64,000 nucleotides of DNA from Symbiodinium kawagutii (GCA_009767595.1 VSDK01026435.1:10762-74761), one strand, 5' to 3'; counted from the stretch's first letter, positions 21,428 to 33,199 are shown. Program-made: numbers and translations. The notes: generated by a model from the sequence alone, not told the origin.

Positions 21428-21640
21428 CTAGCAATAAACAGCCCTGCGGGGGAAACATCGAATGTTCTGATGGGTGCTTATCGTGTGGGAAGGGCTGACG
21501 GGATCGTTTGCTGCTCCTGCCTGCATTTCAGCAGCTAGCTCTTCTTCAGCCAACTCCACTTCGAATTCCTTGATCAGTGTTGCGGTTATCTGTCTGCCTC
21601 TCATTCTGCATGCTGGAATGCTGATTGTCAACCAAATCAT
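21428..21640 (-). CDS. Candidate coding segment, unrecognised
   Basis: The minus frame contains TATLIKEFEVELAEEELAAE then MQAGAANDPVSPSHT, an acidic helical-looking stretch that stops near 21,428. May belong with the possible copia relic at 21.0-21.3 kb. Borders unknown. Confidence 0.3.
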   Translation of the reverse strand: MIWLTISIPACRMRGRQITATLIKEFEVELAEEELAAEMQAGAANDPVSPSHTISTHQNIRCFPRRAVYC

Positions 21641-21949
21641 ATGCTGTTTAGGCTTTCCGCAACATTGGACTCCTTCTAGAGAACCACATGGAAGCAATTT
21701 TCACTTTAACAATTTGACAGTATTTACATGATGGCTTATCAGAAACTGCTGGTTGACCAACACACCTTGCAAATGTGGAGCTGTGAAATACCATTCCTTA
21801 GCCAGCCTGGATCAACATGCATGGGCGAAGGCAAAAATGATTTAGGGATGGCTGGTACTAATCCATCACCAAACGGCTGTTTATTTCCGTTTATGATTCA
21901 CCCACCAATCAACCATCGAAGCCTGTTGAATGCCTCTGCTGTTTGATCT

Positions 21950-23720
21950 ACTCCTGTGGGATATGGATCACCCTCAAGGGGTATGACCACTACCAGTCAT
22001 AAACGATCGACCACCCTTTGATTCTTCAGCGAACTTACTCACATTCACAGTTGGTCACACCTAGATGACCTAGATTTCTTGGATGCTGCCACATTGTAGG
22101 GTCTCCTGTTCAAGGTGAGCTACACCTTGATTCACAGTTCATTGTAGGATCTCCAACTCTCCAACCAACCACAATATCTAGCTCACAGCAGGCAGCATGG
22201 TCCATCAGCTTCTGGACCGCGGACACGCCACTGGTCCCGATTCTGGGGGACCCGGGAACCACACTTGAGAGCTCAATTTCTGACCCTGTTCTTCTCATAT
22301 ATTGAGTATGGTTAAAAAAAGAGAACTGTGAGTGCTAGCAATTTATGATCACTCTGGGAATCATGGTTCTTCTGATGAAAAGTGAATTTTGTGAGTGATC
22401 ATGCTGAAACAATACCATGGTCAGCCGGTTATTTGCACCGCTTTCTGACTCAGCAATTTCATGGCTATTATGAGCCATTGTTCAGTATCATGAACTAGTT
22501 ACGCATCAATTAATCACTACTGAACCACCATGAACCATGAATTCACCACGAATTCTCTACGAACTGAGTTCACCATGAATTCACCACGAATTCACCATGA
22601 ATTCACCACGAATTCACCATGAATTCACCATGAATTCACCACCATTCATTACTGTCCAAAGGGCATCGCAGGCACCGGTGTTGCCGCAGGTGAGTCCAAG
22701 CCTAGACCATGAAAGGCAACAGCGGCCGCAGCAATGGAAATAAACTGGTGAAGATAGTAGTGGTTCGCAATGGTTAGTGATGGTTAGGAACGGACAGTAG
22801 TGGTTCATAAGCCCGGTTAGTAATGGTTAGTGATGGCTAGTGACAATGGTATTTAAGGTGAATCATGGTATTCAAAGCTAGTAGTAATGGTAATTATGGT
22901 CAGTAAGAACGGTAATCGTGGTCAGTAATTGTTAATTGATGGTTACTGATGGCTAGTAATACTGGTAATCATGGATAGTAACAATGGTAATCATTGTCAG
23001 TAGCATTTAGCAATCGAAGGTCAGTAATACGGCTATATAGCAATGGAGAGTACTAATCAAAAATTGGTACTTGTGGTTAGTACTAGTTATGATGGAGACC
23101 TTTGTGGGTAACAATGAATGGTTGATAATTGCTAGCCATGGTGCCTGACTGTCAATAATGGTATATAGTGGTTAGTCACAAAACTCAGTGATGGTACTAA
23201 GCATTAGTGAAGAGACTGAACAGGATAGAGACCATGTGCTTGGAATATATCAAGGGTGGCAATATCAAGGAAACACCAATGATTGGCTAACCCTTATGTT
23301 TATACCCTTATCTCGATGATTCATAACCCTGATGAATCAATCACTATTAACCCTTATGAAACATCAAACAGGATCAAATCACACAAAAAAAACGCAGCGG
23401 GGATCTGAGGTAGCAACATGGTTGTGGTAAATCAAGATAATGTCTAGAAAGGTTCGCGGGGAAACAACACGCAGCTTTCCAAGAAAGGAAACGACAAATT
23501 GAACATTATTATATTCAAGGGACCAAACATATGAAAAAAACGAAATGCGTTGGACTACCAAAGGGAATGATCTCACATCATCGTACATTTTAGTTGATGA
23601 GAAATCAACCGATTTGAGGCTTCATTTCCGAGCCACAGAAATCTCTGTGGGGCAAAACACACCATCCACAGTGCAAAATCTAGATCGATCCAGCTGCAAA
23701 AAGAGGCAGCTGAATCATCT
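21950..23720. other. Repeat-rich, no gene seen
   Basis: 22,525-22,640 holds about eight copies of ATTCACCA(T/C)GA. 22,745-23,230 is a degenerate array of GGTTAGTAATGGTTAGTGAT / GGTAATCATGGTCAGTAA units. The remainder is AT-rich without convincing exons. Confidence 0.6.
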
Positions 23721-23727
23721 GCTATTT

Positions 23728-23840
23728 GGCTATGGGTCAATATCAACCAACAAAAAATGGAGGATAATGACCAGCAATAATAAGGGAAAACAATGGCTAA
23801 TGATAGGGGAACCAGGGGTAGGGGGTTTTGACCCACTGCC
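23728..23840 (-). mobile_element. MITE-B, complete, 113 bp, reverse orientation
   Basis: GGCTATGGGTCAATATCAAC ... GGGGTTTTGACCCACTGCC. The interior is the reverse complement of the 19.3-kb and 19.9-kb copies. Flanked on both sides by ATTT, a 4-bp target duplication. Confidence 0.85.
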
Positions 23841-24428
23841 ATTTGTGGCAAAACTGGTCATGGTTTATGTAATGTGAACCTAGCATTCGTTTTGTTGGTC
23901 ACCGGGCGCTACAGCAACGGTTCGAACATGTTTCAAAAGATATTTGACTTCAGATCTCTTGCAGCAGCTATCCCGACAAGCTGGTTCACCACCAAGCGAT
24001 ATCCAACATTGATCCAATGGTGACTCTCCAATGGTGATGGTGGTAATGACATACCACCAGCTATTCATCCAGCTGGATGTTTGACTCTCTTCATTTTTGC
24101 AATGCTCACAACATCTAGACATCACCAGCTAATCACGAATTATGTCACCTCCGATCGTCGGCACATGGTTGGCAAAACCAAGACGATCAATCCTGCTGCT
24201 GTTTGTGCATAGAAAAGCCTATATTCTTCCGACATGTAGATAGAACCGCTATCAATCACCACCAAAGCATTATATATCGATCAGCGGCCTTCACTCATTA
24301 ACCAACATGTTATATTGTATTGTACCAAAAAACCGCTTTTCGCTTACACTTAGAGCTATTAGCCACTCTTGTCGGTTATACCAATGCCAACCTGTGATGA
24401 AATATCGACCCGTCGACCTTCGTGGTAC

Positions 24429-24597
24429 CTGGCCAGGGACCCCACCCATTTCAGCGGGGACCCAGCGATGCAAGCGTCACCGATGCCATTGGGAATCCGG
24501 GCGAGCTGCTTTTTCTTCCCAGTGATGGACTGGCCAGAAAGGCCAAGGACACCAGCCTTCCTGGGCCAAGTTGACACAGAAAGATTGGACACATTGC
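24429..24597 (-). CDS. Internal exon, unrecognised protein
   Basis: After TTCATAG| (24,597) the frame reads NVSNLSVSTWPRKAGVLGLS, GQSITGKKKQLARIPNGIGD, then ACIAGSPLKWVGSLA, ending at CCAG|GTACCACG. Strong protein character and a canonical donor. It lies about 0.6 kb downstream of the PP2C gene on the same strand. No family recognised. Confidence 0.5.
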
Positions 24598-25212
24598 TAT
24601 GAAAAATGACGATGAAATAGACCAATCTCCACCCTCCTTGTGCCCGAAAAAGCACGTGAGCTTGGAACAACCCTGATCCTAACAACAAACAGCTTGCAGT
24701 CTAAATCCAGCAGTGTTAGTAGCTCAGCATGGTGCTCATCCCACTAGTTCAATGGGAAGTCGACTGTGACATCGAACAACTGTGGGCATGTTCAATGGGT
24801 CTATGGTTGGATTTGCTCGTGGAAACCTGGATTCACTAGATTTCTAAAATCTATTCTTACTTGTAGGCTTTGCAGAACACTCCGATCCTGAGATACCTGT
24901 CCACCTGATCAAGTGCACATCCCAAGCGTGAAGAGAAATGTCTGGAGCTTCACTGAATTTTGAGTCGCAAGGGCAGGTGAATTCTGAAGAGCTAAAAAGG
25001 GCTGAATAATTCACAACACTGGGCCCATTGACCCGTTCAGAACTCCCTCAGGAGCCAACTGAAAAAAGGTCCCATCTGCTGCCTTTCCTCACCTGGAGTT
25101 GTGGCGTACGGTGGGCAGAAAAACAAAACAAACAAAACGCATGGAAACGATGGAAGAGCAAACACAGAATGAACCAAAATGAACCAAAACGCAACTGAAA
25201 AACCATCGAACC

Positions 25213-25341
25213 TCAGCTGAACATGATGACATTGTTGGGTTCAGGAAGCGCGGAACTTGTCTTGCAGCCCCAGAACTTGTCGCTATCCCTCCGATCCTCA
25301 ACGGACCCGGGATGGCCGAGCACTGGCCATGATCGTCTGAG
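25213..25341 (-). CDS. 3'-terminal exon, possibly the end of the PP2C gene
   Basis: After TGGCCAG| at 25,341 the frame reads LGHPGSVEDRRDSDKFWGCK then TSSALPEPNNVIMFS and stops at 25,213. It is the next terminal-looking exon downstream of the PP2C exons on the same strand and could be its C-terminal tail. Alternatively it ends a separate small gene. Confidence 0.45.
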   Translation of the reverse strand, partial: LRRSWPVLGHPGSVEDRRDSDKFWGCKTSSALPEPNNVIMFS

Positions 25342-25583
25342 GCACCAGCTGATCTCAAGCCACCACGAAGCTTCAGAATCAAAACGTAAGTAGCCCACCT
25401 GCGGATGGGTCAAATCGGTATCACGCCTTGGATCTGTGATTCGTTACAACAACTCACTGCCATTCTACCAGGTTTGAGGTTTTGCACCACTGGTGTCCTT
25501 AAAAAGCTGGTAAATCCATCATGATAAAAATCAACCATTGTATCGTTCTGTATCATGTTCAAACGCTGATTTTCCTGCACCTC

Positions 25584-25622
25584 AGGGTTGTCAGCGGGCG
25601 AAGCGCGAAGTTCCGCTGAAGC
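25584..25622 (-). CDS. Small candidate exon
   Basis: ELRASPADNPE lies between GGCTTCAG| and GAG|GTGCAG. It could link the PP2C domain to the terminal exon, though its phase does not match the 26,009 exon. The plus strand is also open here (ARSSAEAERIRKGKLLAVLD), so strand is uncertain. Confidence 0.25.
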
Positions 25623-26008
25623 CGAAAGGATCCGAAAGGGCAAGTTACTTGCGGTCCTTGATTTGGACATATCCGTATATGAAAGTACAACCAAAAAGAT
25701 CGAACAAGTTAGTGGTCCGGTTATACGTGGCCATTTTGGATATGGCTTGGGGCACTTGTGGATTCTCCTGAATATTGTTTCTCAAACAGCAAAACTTTCA
25801 AGAGCATACACGCGCTGCGCTCCCTGCTGCCTGGGGACACATAAAGGAAAATGCACATGTGCACATCCAAACACACCAACATAGCCAGCAAGCATTTTAG
25901 TTTCAGATCATTGACGGTGCCGCTAGCGTGCCAACTTTGTAGCCAGCTTGCGGTATCTCAAAGGCTGCGCTTTGGCAGTGAACAGCTGCACAGCCAACTA
26001 GGGAAGAC

Positions 26009-26158
26009 CTGCGGTGGGCCAGTGAGCTCTTGTTCGAGAGTCAAGGCGTGACAAGGACCGGAAGCCTCTGAGCGCGTGGAAAAAGGACTGTCTCCAGCCA
26101 GCTTCGGCTTCAAGAGGATCAGCAAGGCAGTCATGTTGTCCCCGCCCAAGCCATTCGT
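26009..26158 (-). CDS. PP2C phosphatase, last catalytic motif exon
   Basis: After CTGAG| (26,158) the exon opens TNGLGGDNMTALLILLKPKL. G-G-D-N-M-T is the final conserved motif of PPM/PP2C phosphatases, whose Asp is a metal ligand, followed by the closing beta strand. It continues AGDSPFSTRSEASGP...LEQELTGPPQ and ends at CAG|GTCTTCC in phase 0. It lies downstream of the exon ending in the CLVPA region, matching family order (CLxP...G(L)GxDNMT). Confidence 0.75.
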
Positions 26159-26872
26159 CTCAGTCAAGTTAGGGGAAAAGCACCTGCAACATGGCACTTC
26201 CGAGCACGCTTGTGTGTATGCTGATGTACATATGGCGATCTTCTCTGCCATGACTTGACCGAAATGAATTGTCTGCAAAATCCTAGGTCCCTTCCATAGC
26301 CCTTCTTGAATTATATAAGGATGTCCGGATCATGGACACACACGCACAATGTCATGGTTCCAGAATCATTCAGCGAGAACCTGTTTACCCATGGCGATCG
26401 CCAAAAAGAATCCATGATAATGATGCAAAAGAAATGTCCACAGTACATGCAATGAAAGTGCCCATGCACAAAATAAGATGCAGCACAAGAACCCAAATGC
26501 TCAGACCCTGGAGCAGGAACATTAGGGTGAGACTCTGGGAAAACAATTATGGTATGACAGTCTCTGGCAAGACACTTTTGCTATGAAATTCTAGAGAAAC
26601 AACACTCTAGGACGACGTGTGAGAACTATCTTTTCAGCAACTGCCACCAAGATCCACTGTATGTCTTTCATGGTGAATCCTCCACCATGTCATCATTTTC
26701 GGGCACCAATCGGTCACGACATCGCTGGCAAGAGATGAACTTAAAATCTTAGAGTTGGCAGGTGGTGAACCATCATTACTGGTGGTGAATGGTGGTTTAT
26801 ATGGTTGTGATGGTCAGTTGTGGCGAAGCTAATGATGTCCACAATTTGTTCAGCTGAGGATACTGCTGGTAC

Positions 26873-27283
26873 AAGGCACCTGTCCAGGAGGGCCTCAGTG
26901 ATCGAGGACAGCGGAAGATCGGTGTCCAAGCGTTCCAGAACGAAGTCCACAGCATCCTGATTGCTGATCCGATCCCAGATGCCATCACTGGCAATCAGCA
27001 GAAATTCATCCTGTGCTTCTCGCTTCTTTTCAATCAAATCCGGGCTGCAGCTGATGATTTGTTCCTTGGCACTTAACTTGGGATTGCGTTTGTAGTCCAA
27101 GTCGCCAATGCTTCGGGACAAATTCAGATTTCCATTCACTCTGTGTGTGATGCCAGCACGTTGAACGCGCGCGCGTTCCGAGGGCAGGTTGGGTTTGTGA
27201 TCGATGGAGAGCGGGATTGCAAGACCATTCTGACACAAAACGACGCGGCTATCACCCACGTTGGCCACAATCATCGATGAGGC
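26873..27283 (-). CDS. PP2C phosphatase, core catalytic exon
   Basis: After CCACAG| at 27,283 the exon reads ASSMIVANVGDSRVVLCQNG, then SIDHKPNLPSERARVQRAG, LNLSRSIGDLDYKRNPKLSA and DEFLLIASDGIWDRISNQDA. These are successive PP2C motifs (ANVGDSR; DHKP...E..R...AG; SRSIGD; LLIASDGIWD with the metal-binding Asp). Homology supports coding to about DRCLVPA; the frame stays open to 26,741 but the tail is repeat-derived His/Asn-rich sequence and probably intron. The exact donor near 26,873-26,885 is not settled. Confidence 0.85.
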
Positions 27284-27319
27284 CTGTGGCAGCCAGCCAT
27301 CATGAAGCATCATGAACCA

Positions 27320-27420
27320 TCAACCACTCTTCATCAACCACTGTTTAACATCAACCATCATCAACCACCATGAACCACCATCAACCACCATCAACCACCA
27401 TCAACCACCATCGACCATTA
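27320..27420. repeat. (CCACCATCAA)n tract in a PP2C intron
   Basis: Ten-base units CCACCATCAA, with variants, fill most of the 178-nt GC-AG intron of the PP2C gene. Confidence 0.8.
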
Positions 27421-27461
27421 TCACCCAGGAATGGCCCGCATATGCCCGCATAGCTTTCCGC

Positions 27462-27570
27462 CTGTATTAAACACACGCATGCTGTGCATCCAACGCGGCT
27501 GGCTCCCACTTGTTGATCTCGAGCATCGCCCGTCAGAATTCTCAGCGAACGCACATACTCGGATTCATTC
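27462..27570 (-). CDS. PP2C phosphatase exon with GC donor
   Basis: Between CATCAAAG| and ACAG|GCGGAA the exon reads NESEYVRSLRILTGDARDQQ then VGASRVGCTACVCLIQ. GCTAxxxLI is the PP2C strand that precedes VANVGDSR. Joining to 27,283 gives LIQ-ASSMIVANVGDSR with exactly the family spacing, which fixes a 178-nt intron with a GC donor. The exon has no Met in frame. Confidence 0.75.
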
Positions 27571-27764
27571 CTTTGATGCCCAGGGAGAGCAGTGGTGATT
27601 GGTTGGCTATGGTCGATGACGGCAAATGATGGTTATATAAAATTATGGTTGACTATGGTTGATTATGGTTGACTATGGTTAATCATGATTAATTATGGTT
27701 GATGTTGGTTCGTTGGCGATGGTTGATGATAGCTAATGGGGGGCTAATAACCAATACTAATCAT

Positions 27765-27881
27765 TGGCTCGAAGTCAATATTAGCCATCAATTTTATGGG
27801 AGATATTAACCAACAATGGTAGTTGGAATACAATGCTGAATGATATTTATTACATCAGGGGTGGTATTGACCCACAGCCAG
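27765..27881 (-). mobile_element. MITE-B, diverged copy
   Basis: The right side GTGGTATTGACCCACAGCC and the left GGCTCGAAGTCAATATTAGC are weakened MITE-B ends, in the orientation of the 23.7-kb copy. Located in a PP2C intron. Confidence 0.5.
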
Positions 27882-28321
27882 TTCGTGGTCAACATGAATG
27901 GTTACAGACTGGTCGATATCAATGCTTAATTGCTGGTAAATACCTTGCTGAGTTGAGAATTGTTGAATGGATACCAGCAATGATTGATGGCGAATGGTGC
28001 ATGAAACGCTGGTGTCAGTGGCTAAATTGATTGGTACTTACTACTCAAGATGGTTGATGGACGGTCAATCATTGTTGAATCAAGGATTCATAAACACGTT
28101 GAGCCATCAATACCTCAACGGTCGACTAATTCTTCAATTTACCTTTCTCAACATTTCCCAACCATCAAGAAACTGAGACGAATTGGCACTCAGACATTAA
28201 TCATGAACTATTTGCTGATGCGCTGTGGTAACCAATAATGGTCCATGTTCATCAGAGGTTCGGAACGCAGAAGTTCAGGCAGCGCTTCCGAAACGATTCC
28301 GGGACATCTCAAGAGTCAAAT

Positions 28322-28429
28322 GGCTGTGGGTCAAAACCCTGTACCCCTGGTTCCCCTATCATTAAGCATTGTTTTCCTATGTTAGTCATTATCCCCCATT
28401 AGTTGGTTGGGTAATATTGACCCATTGCC
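28322..28429 (+). mobile_element. MITE-B, complete, 108 bp, in a PP2C intron
   Basis: GGCTGTGGGTCAAAACCCTG ... GTAATATTGACCCATTGCC, flanked on both sides by AAAT (4-bp target duplication). It lies between the 29,001 and 27,570 PP2C exon borders. Confidence 0.85.
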
Positions 28430-29000
28430 AAATATCTCCAGTTGTGGAGAAGATTAGAACATCTACCTTTCGAAGCCTGGGGATATATCAATAGATTTTC
28501 CCGGCAAAAACTCTGAAACAAAGTTGCTTCATAGCTGTTTCATAGCTGGTCAATAGGCCCTTGAGTGGTTGATGGCTGGTTAATAGTGGTTGATCATGAC
28601 CATTCCAATGTCTTTACGTGTCACCAATGCTCCACCATTTTCCATACGCAGACACGCCCAACCCGCCAAACCGAGTACGAAGATCCTTGCCTAAAACCCA
28701 CATCCTAACAACCAACCACTCAAAGATATACTGCATTCTTATCAGCAACGAGTTTGGATACTGGGGCTCATCACAACACCAACCATGCGTACAATGGCAA
28801 CTGAGGATGATCTATTCACACCAATGCGAAACGCACACTTAGAAACCTGTGTCAATGAGGCATCAATATATGAATATAACGAAAATACATGAAAATACGG
28901 TTGTAGGTCAGATACATTTATACACACTATCAGACCATATAAAACCCGGATTATATTGATGCATGTGCACAAAAACAGAATGGTGGTATTGTTAATATTC

Positions 29001-29156
29001 GCCCAGGCTCTCCAACATCTTATCCATGCTCTCCAGAGCGGATACCAACGCTTTCCCTGCTGCCGCTGCATGTGCGGCATTCTCTCGAGTGTGGCCAGTT
29101 GGTGTATCGTCCATCGCAGCGACACTCAGCAGCTTGTCACTGAGGAAATGAGAGAC
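29001..29156 (-). CDS. PP2C phosphatase, variable region exon
   Basis: After CAACAG| the frame reads VSHFLSDKLLSVAAMDDTPT, GHTRENAAHAAAGKALVSAL then ESMDKMLESLG, near a possible GC donor (CTGG|GCGAAT). Its place between the DGHGG exon and the GCTA exon corresponds to the helical region where PP2C proteins have F...L..AL..tD..ml. A further short exon may lie in the remaining intron near 28,250-28,320 (several frames open). Confidence 0.55.
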
Positions 29157-29449
29157 CTGTTGCCGGTCCCAACAAGTGAGCTGGTTGATGAAAGCATTAC
29201 ACGGAAAGACAGACCACGATCCTATTACGGTTTGGAACTCCCAAGAATAATGGTCTACACGTATGTGTTCCTTGAATCAAAATATATACTGATGGATAAA
29301 AATATGTCATTTGTCATTTTTTTTCGGCCATAAAATCTCAACTGGAACCAAGCTATCAGCGCCTTGCTAAACAGTTGAACCATGTTAAACCCATCAACCG
29401 AACCAACCCAAGCAACCCAACCAACCCAACCAACCAGGCCATCCCTCAC

Positions 29450-29662
29450 CCTCCACCGCTGCCGTGGTCGCCCCCACCTTGGTCTCCGGGTCCTTCCTTC
29501 GCAGCGGTGCCTTGGAGATCGCCGTGGGCAGGCGCTGCTGGCAAAAGAGCGCCACTTCGCGGCCCCCGTGGCCGTCCAGGACCCCGAAGGCCGCCGTGTC
29601 GGACCAATCGCCGCCCAAGGACCGCAGGGCGAAGTGGAAGTCCTCCATGTAGGGACGCCAGC
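29450..29662 (-). CDS. PP2C phosphatase, N-terminal catalytic exon
   Basis: After CACCAG| the exon reads GWRPYMEDFHFALRSLGGDW then AAFGVLDGHGGREVALFCQQ and RLPTAISKAPLRRKD. RxxMED and GVLDGHGG are the first two PP2C metal-site motifs. It ends at GAGG|GTGAGG; an earlier GT (CCAAG|GTGGGG) is possible. The start of the protein lies further upstream; the reading frame above 29,662 is Pro/Ser-rich repeat and likely intron. Product: Mg/Mn-dependent Ser/Thr phosphatase. Confidence 0.8.
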
Positions 29663-29989
29663 CTGGTGCCGAGTCGTGGGCTGGTTGGCACTGGAAGGCA
29701 AGGATTGCTGCAGGGCTGGTTGGCACTGGAAGTGTGGTTGGAACTGGAAGGCTGGTAGGGTAAGGTGCTGCTGGATGGGAATCCAGATGCCACCTGTGTG
29801 TTACTGCGCAGAAAGTGGGACATGGGATAGAGTGAATGACCCAGATGCAACCACAGTTGCGATCCAAAATTTGGGGTACGGCTCACCCTGAAAGGACTGC
29901 CAAGATTAAGATATGCAAATGTCAGGAATGTCGAGGGAAAAAACTATACTGCTTTCCCCAACTAGAGATAGTGATCAGATTGTGTTGAT

Positions 29990-30056
29990 GATGGAGCTTG
30001 AACGTTTTGGGAGCGTCTTGCATGATCCCAGCGGCACTTTGCAAACCAGGAAAATC
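29990..30056 (+). CDS. Weak plus-strand exon candidate
   Basis: MMELERFGSVLHDPSGTLQT then RKI ends at ATCG|GTAAGG, a consensus donor, on the strand opposite the PP2C gene. No upstream acceptor identified. Confidence 0.25.
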
Positions 30057-30610
30057 GGTAAGGACAAACAAAAGCAGCCTTCTGCAAATTCTGCGACACT
30101 GCTCAAGCAAATGGAAATGACTTGTGAATCCCTCATTCGCTGACAAGGCCATTGTTAAAACAATCAACATCTTTACCTTCAACAATGACCCATGATGTCC
30201 TGCCAGAGTTCAAAAGCTGTGTCCATGTCATTGGTTATAGCCAAATCCAAGATCCATCAAGCCATCAAAATAATCAATCAATCAACTACAGAGCAACTTC
30301 CAAAAGCTACTGAGTATTGATTCTACTGGCAACGGGTTCACAATGGGCTAAATTCTGATGTTCGAATCGATCGACAGCCACCAACCAGCTCATCAAGGGA
30401 TGGGGCAGCATTAGGGCAGCCGCGACAATTTGAAGCTTCGAGAAGTCCACTTGCTGAGATGTTTCTTAGATGTAGATATCATCCCTTGTGGGAGACTGAG
30501 CATATTGCATGGTCAACAGAGATGAATACAGCAAACAAACAACAATGGAAATCATGACATGAGCGATGATCCCTAATATGGCCATCGCTGTGATATTGCG
30601 GGCCGAAGAC

Positions 30611-30863
30611 CTAACCAAAAAGTATTCTGAGAATGGAAGCGGTTCCTAGCCAGTGATGCTTCCCCCACCTCTTGCAATAGAACAACTTTGACTGACTTGT
30701 CAGGCCCCAAAAGAGTACGAACGCCTTCAGTAACCGGCGGGCCTTGCATGCTGCTGCATCCCCAGCGCAACTGCAAAGCATGGGAGGACCCATCATGGCT
30801 GTGCTTCAGGGTCACGGGACCGTGGACAGGCCCCTGCCCCATAGCATCACCGCGGCCGCTCGT
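30611..30863 (-). CDS. Exon, unrecognised protein, about 1 kb upstream of PP2C exons
   Basis: Between TCCGCAG| (30,863) and GGTTAG|GTCTTC (30,611) an 84-codon frame reads SGRGDAMGQGPVHGPVTLKH, SHDGSSHALQLRWGCSSMQG, then VRTLLGPDKSVKVVLLQEVG. Both borders are canonical. It may be an N-terminal extension exon of the PP2C gene or the 3' part of another gene on the same strand. Confidence 0.5.
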
Positions 30864-30869
30864 CTGCGG

Positions 30870-31940
30870 ATGGATTGGTCATGCGTGTAATCGTGTAACT
30901 GTTCATCAATAAGATGCCGGGCGCCAAGTGCAACATGGAAGCTGGCCCATGCAGGTCCACACAATTCGCACCCTGACATCAAAAGGAGATGTTGCACGAT
31001 GTTGCCATCATAATTCGCGTGGAATTTAGCACTGTTTGTGATTATGGCTAATGCCCTGCGCCATGCCATTGACCAAAGCCAGTCATTGGAGGGACTCATG
31101 AGCCGCCATGAAACAACCGGCTGTCAAGTATGATAGTTGATGCTTAGCGGGGATTCTCATAGAGGGACATGATAATTCCTACAAGTATACCAATATCACA
31201 ATCGATATCAGTATTTTAATGTATCTTATATGTTAAATATGTGCACATATTTATTCGGGCCCTACGGTATGCGGTATATATCAACCGCCCGACCGACGAA
31301 CCAAGCAATCGATCGATATACTGATCCATCGACTAAACAATCCATCCATCCATCCATCCATCCATCAATCAATCAATCAGTCAATCAATCAACCAATCAA
31401 TCAATCACACAAATGAACGAATTTGATAAATCCAACCAACCGACGGACCGACCGACCGACCGACCCATCCATCCACCCACTCACCCATCCATCCATCCAT
31501 CGACGCATCCATGAATCAACCAATTAAGATCAATTAAGTAATTCGTCAAGTCAAATCCGAAAAATGCAAACAAAGCTCATACGAAATCAATTGTAATCAA
31601 CAAAAACAAACTAATTGCTTGAAACATCTCTAAACCATGAAACAACGGAGCCATTTCAGAAGGGTGTCGCTTGGATGTTTCCTCGATGTTGCAACGCCGT
31701 TGTTTGAAGGTCAGAACTCTAACCGTTGCTACCCAGCAGCTGGGACCCTGCAGACTATACACAAGTTGAAATGAATTCTTGGGGTTCTTCTGAGATTCTT
31801 CTGGGGTACTGTCATGTTTGGAAACGGCAAGTGATTGTAATCCCTTTGATTAAGCGATGTCAAAATAACCAACTGCTTCCGCTCCAAACACCAGCCATTC
31901 GCCGCACCAGACTTTCTGCAAAGAATGCAACGAAACGTTG
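30870..31940. other. Repeat-rich; minus exon possible at 30.9-31.0 kb
   Basis: Minus 30,900-31,000 is open (VRIVWTCMGQLPCCTWRP in one frame). 31,270-31,510 is a compound tetranucleotide array (CATC, CAAT, GACC). Confidence 0.4.
31313..31510. repeat. Compound tetranucleotide microsatellite
   Basis: Successive runs of CCAT, CAAT, GACC and CCAT with imperfect units. Encoded Ser/Thr/Asn repeats are not a protein. Confidence 0.9.
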
Positions 31941-32040
31941 AGCGTCATGTGCTTGGCGCTGAGGGATTCTTGGAACCCAAGTCCGAACGATTTCAAAACG
32001 GCCACGGTCAACTGGCTGGTGGTTGAACAAGCGGCCTGAA
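31930..32040 (-). CDS. Gene Y copy 1, 3' exon
   Basis: Minus reading AACSTTSQLTVAVLKSFG is shared with copy 2. Here a 2-nt difference (TTCGGACTTGG against TTCGGTGACTTGG) shifts the frame into LGFQESLSAKHMTLNVSLHS and a longer open stretch. Copy 2 stops soon after as SFGDLGSKNPSAQ. One copy has therefore changed its C-terminus; which is ancestral is not clear. Protein unrecognised. Confidence 0.4.
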
Positions 32041-32509
32041 CAATGTCAACCATCCCAAAGGTCATTGAGAAAGATAAAAAATGGTCAATCAATCCACCAA
32101 CATTCCTTGTTGTTTGACAATTATTGTTGAGTATCATCCCTGTGCGACTAACCATTCTTGATGGCTACAAGACCCTAATCTCCTTTTCTTAGGCGCCACA
32201 ATCTCCTAGAAACATCACCAACATCAGATCGCCACGCTGCTATCGACGTCTCCCTCCATTGCCTGGCAGGGGAGAGATGCAGCAGAGCGAAGGAGATGGT
32301 CCTGGTGGGACTGGTGGCTTCGCCCACCCTGGTAGTTCAGTTCACTTCATAGAACTGGTGGGTTGATCTGGTAGGACTACTGGATGATGATCCGGTTGGA
32401 GGGTTCACATCAACCTGTGGGTTGATATGAACTACTGGATGTCCATCCTCCAAGACTGATCCGCTTGGAGGATCGATGCGCAGCCGCTGTCAGCGCTCTC
32501 AGCCTTCCA

Positions 32510-32600
32510 TTTTTTCAGCCTCTCAGCACGGCCAGCTTCTTTGTCCGGCCGAATTCGAACGCAGCATGGGCTGAACGCTTTGATGCGTTCAACATGGCTA
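32510..32600 (-). CDS. Gene Y copy 1, exon (diverged)
   Basis: LNASKRSAHAAFEFGRTKKL aligns with LNASMRSILDAAFELCQTKK of copy 2 at 39.3 kb. The downstream part of the copy 2 exon is lost here (the frame stops at AVLRG), so this copy may be decaying. Confidence 0.35.
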
Positions 32601-33101
32601 AACCACAATGACTCATGGCTATGGTTCCTTGTCTCCCATGCTTATACACTGTGATAAAGCGGCAGTTTACCCAATGGCCACAATTGGCTTTGGCTACAAA
32701 ACTCCTACCGATGCTTTGGGAGCAGTACCTCACCAACGGCTTGGGCGTCTCTCCTCGAATGGCGCGGCCGCATTTCGAGCAAATCATCATGGTTCGATAC
32801 ATACGGAGCGGTACTCCCCAGCTAGTGAACTCAGGTTATCACTAGCCTAACTATATACCAGTTGTGGTTGATGTTTTCATAGGTTTTTGCTTCATTTTTA
32901 AACTTATACTTTGCGGGTACCACTCTGTACTGATCAGTGATCAGGAACATCAAGCAATATCAACTAAGTGAACATATCGACCTTGTAATGCCATTGGGTT
33001 TTCGATAAATTGTGCACTCCCAGGTATAGCCTTCTTATCATAGAAATAATCGGCTGGTCTAGGGGCTACCCTGGGATTTACGGAAATTCGAAGACAATGA
33101 C

Positions 33102-33199
33102 CCGCGCAATCCCTAACGGCAAAGCCCCAGCAAGCTGTGTCTAGCCACATATCAGGGTGGTTGACAAACCAACGACCATTCAACCAGTGGATGACAGGT
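33102..33199 (-). CDS. Gene Y copy 1, exon
   Basis: After AGTTTTTCAG| (33,199) the frame reads PVIHWLNGRWFVNHPDMWLD then TACWGFAVRDCA and reaches a GT donor (GCGCGG|GTCATT). Trp-rich and protein-like, conserved in copy 2. Copy 2 has 17 extra bases after the acceptor that create an in-frame stop unless a new AG (GAGCAG|AT) is used. No family recognised. Confidence 0.45.
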
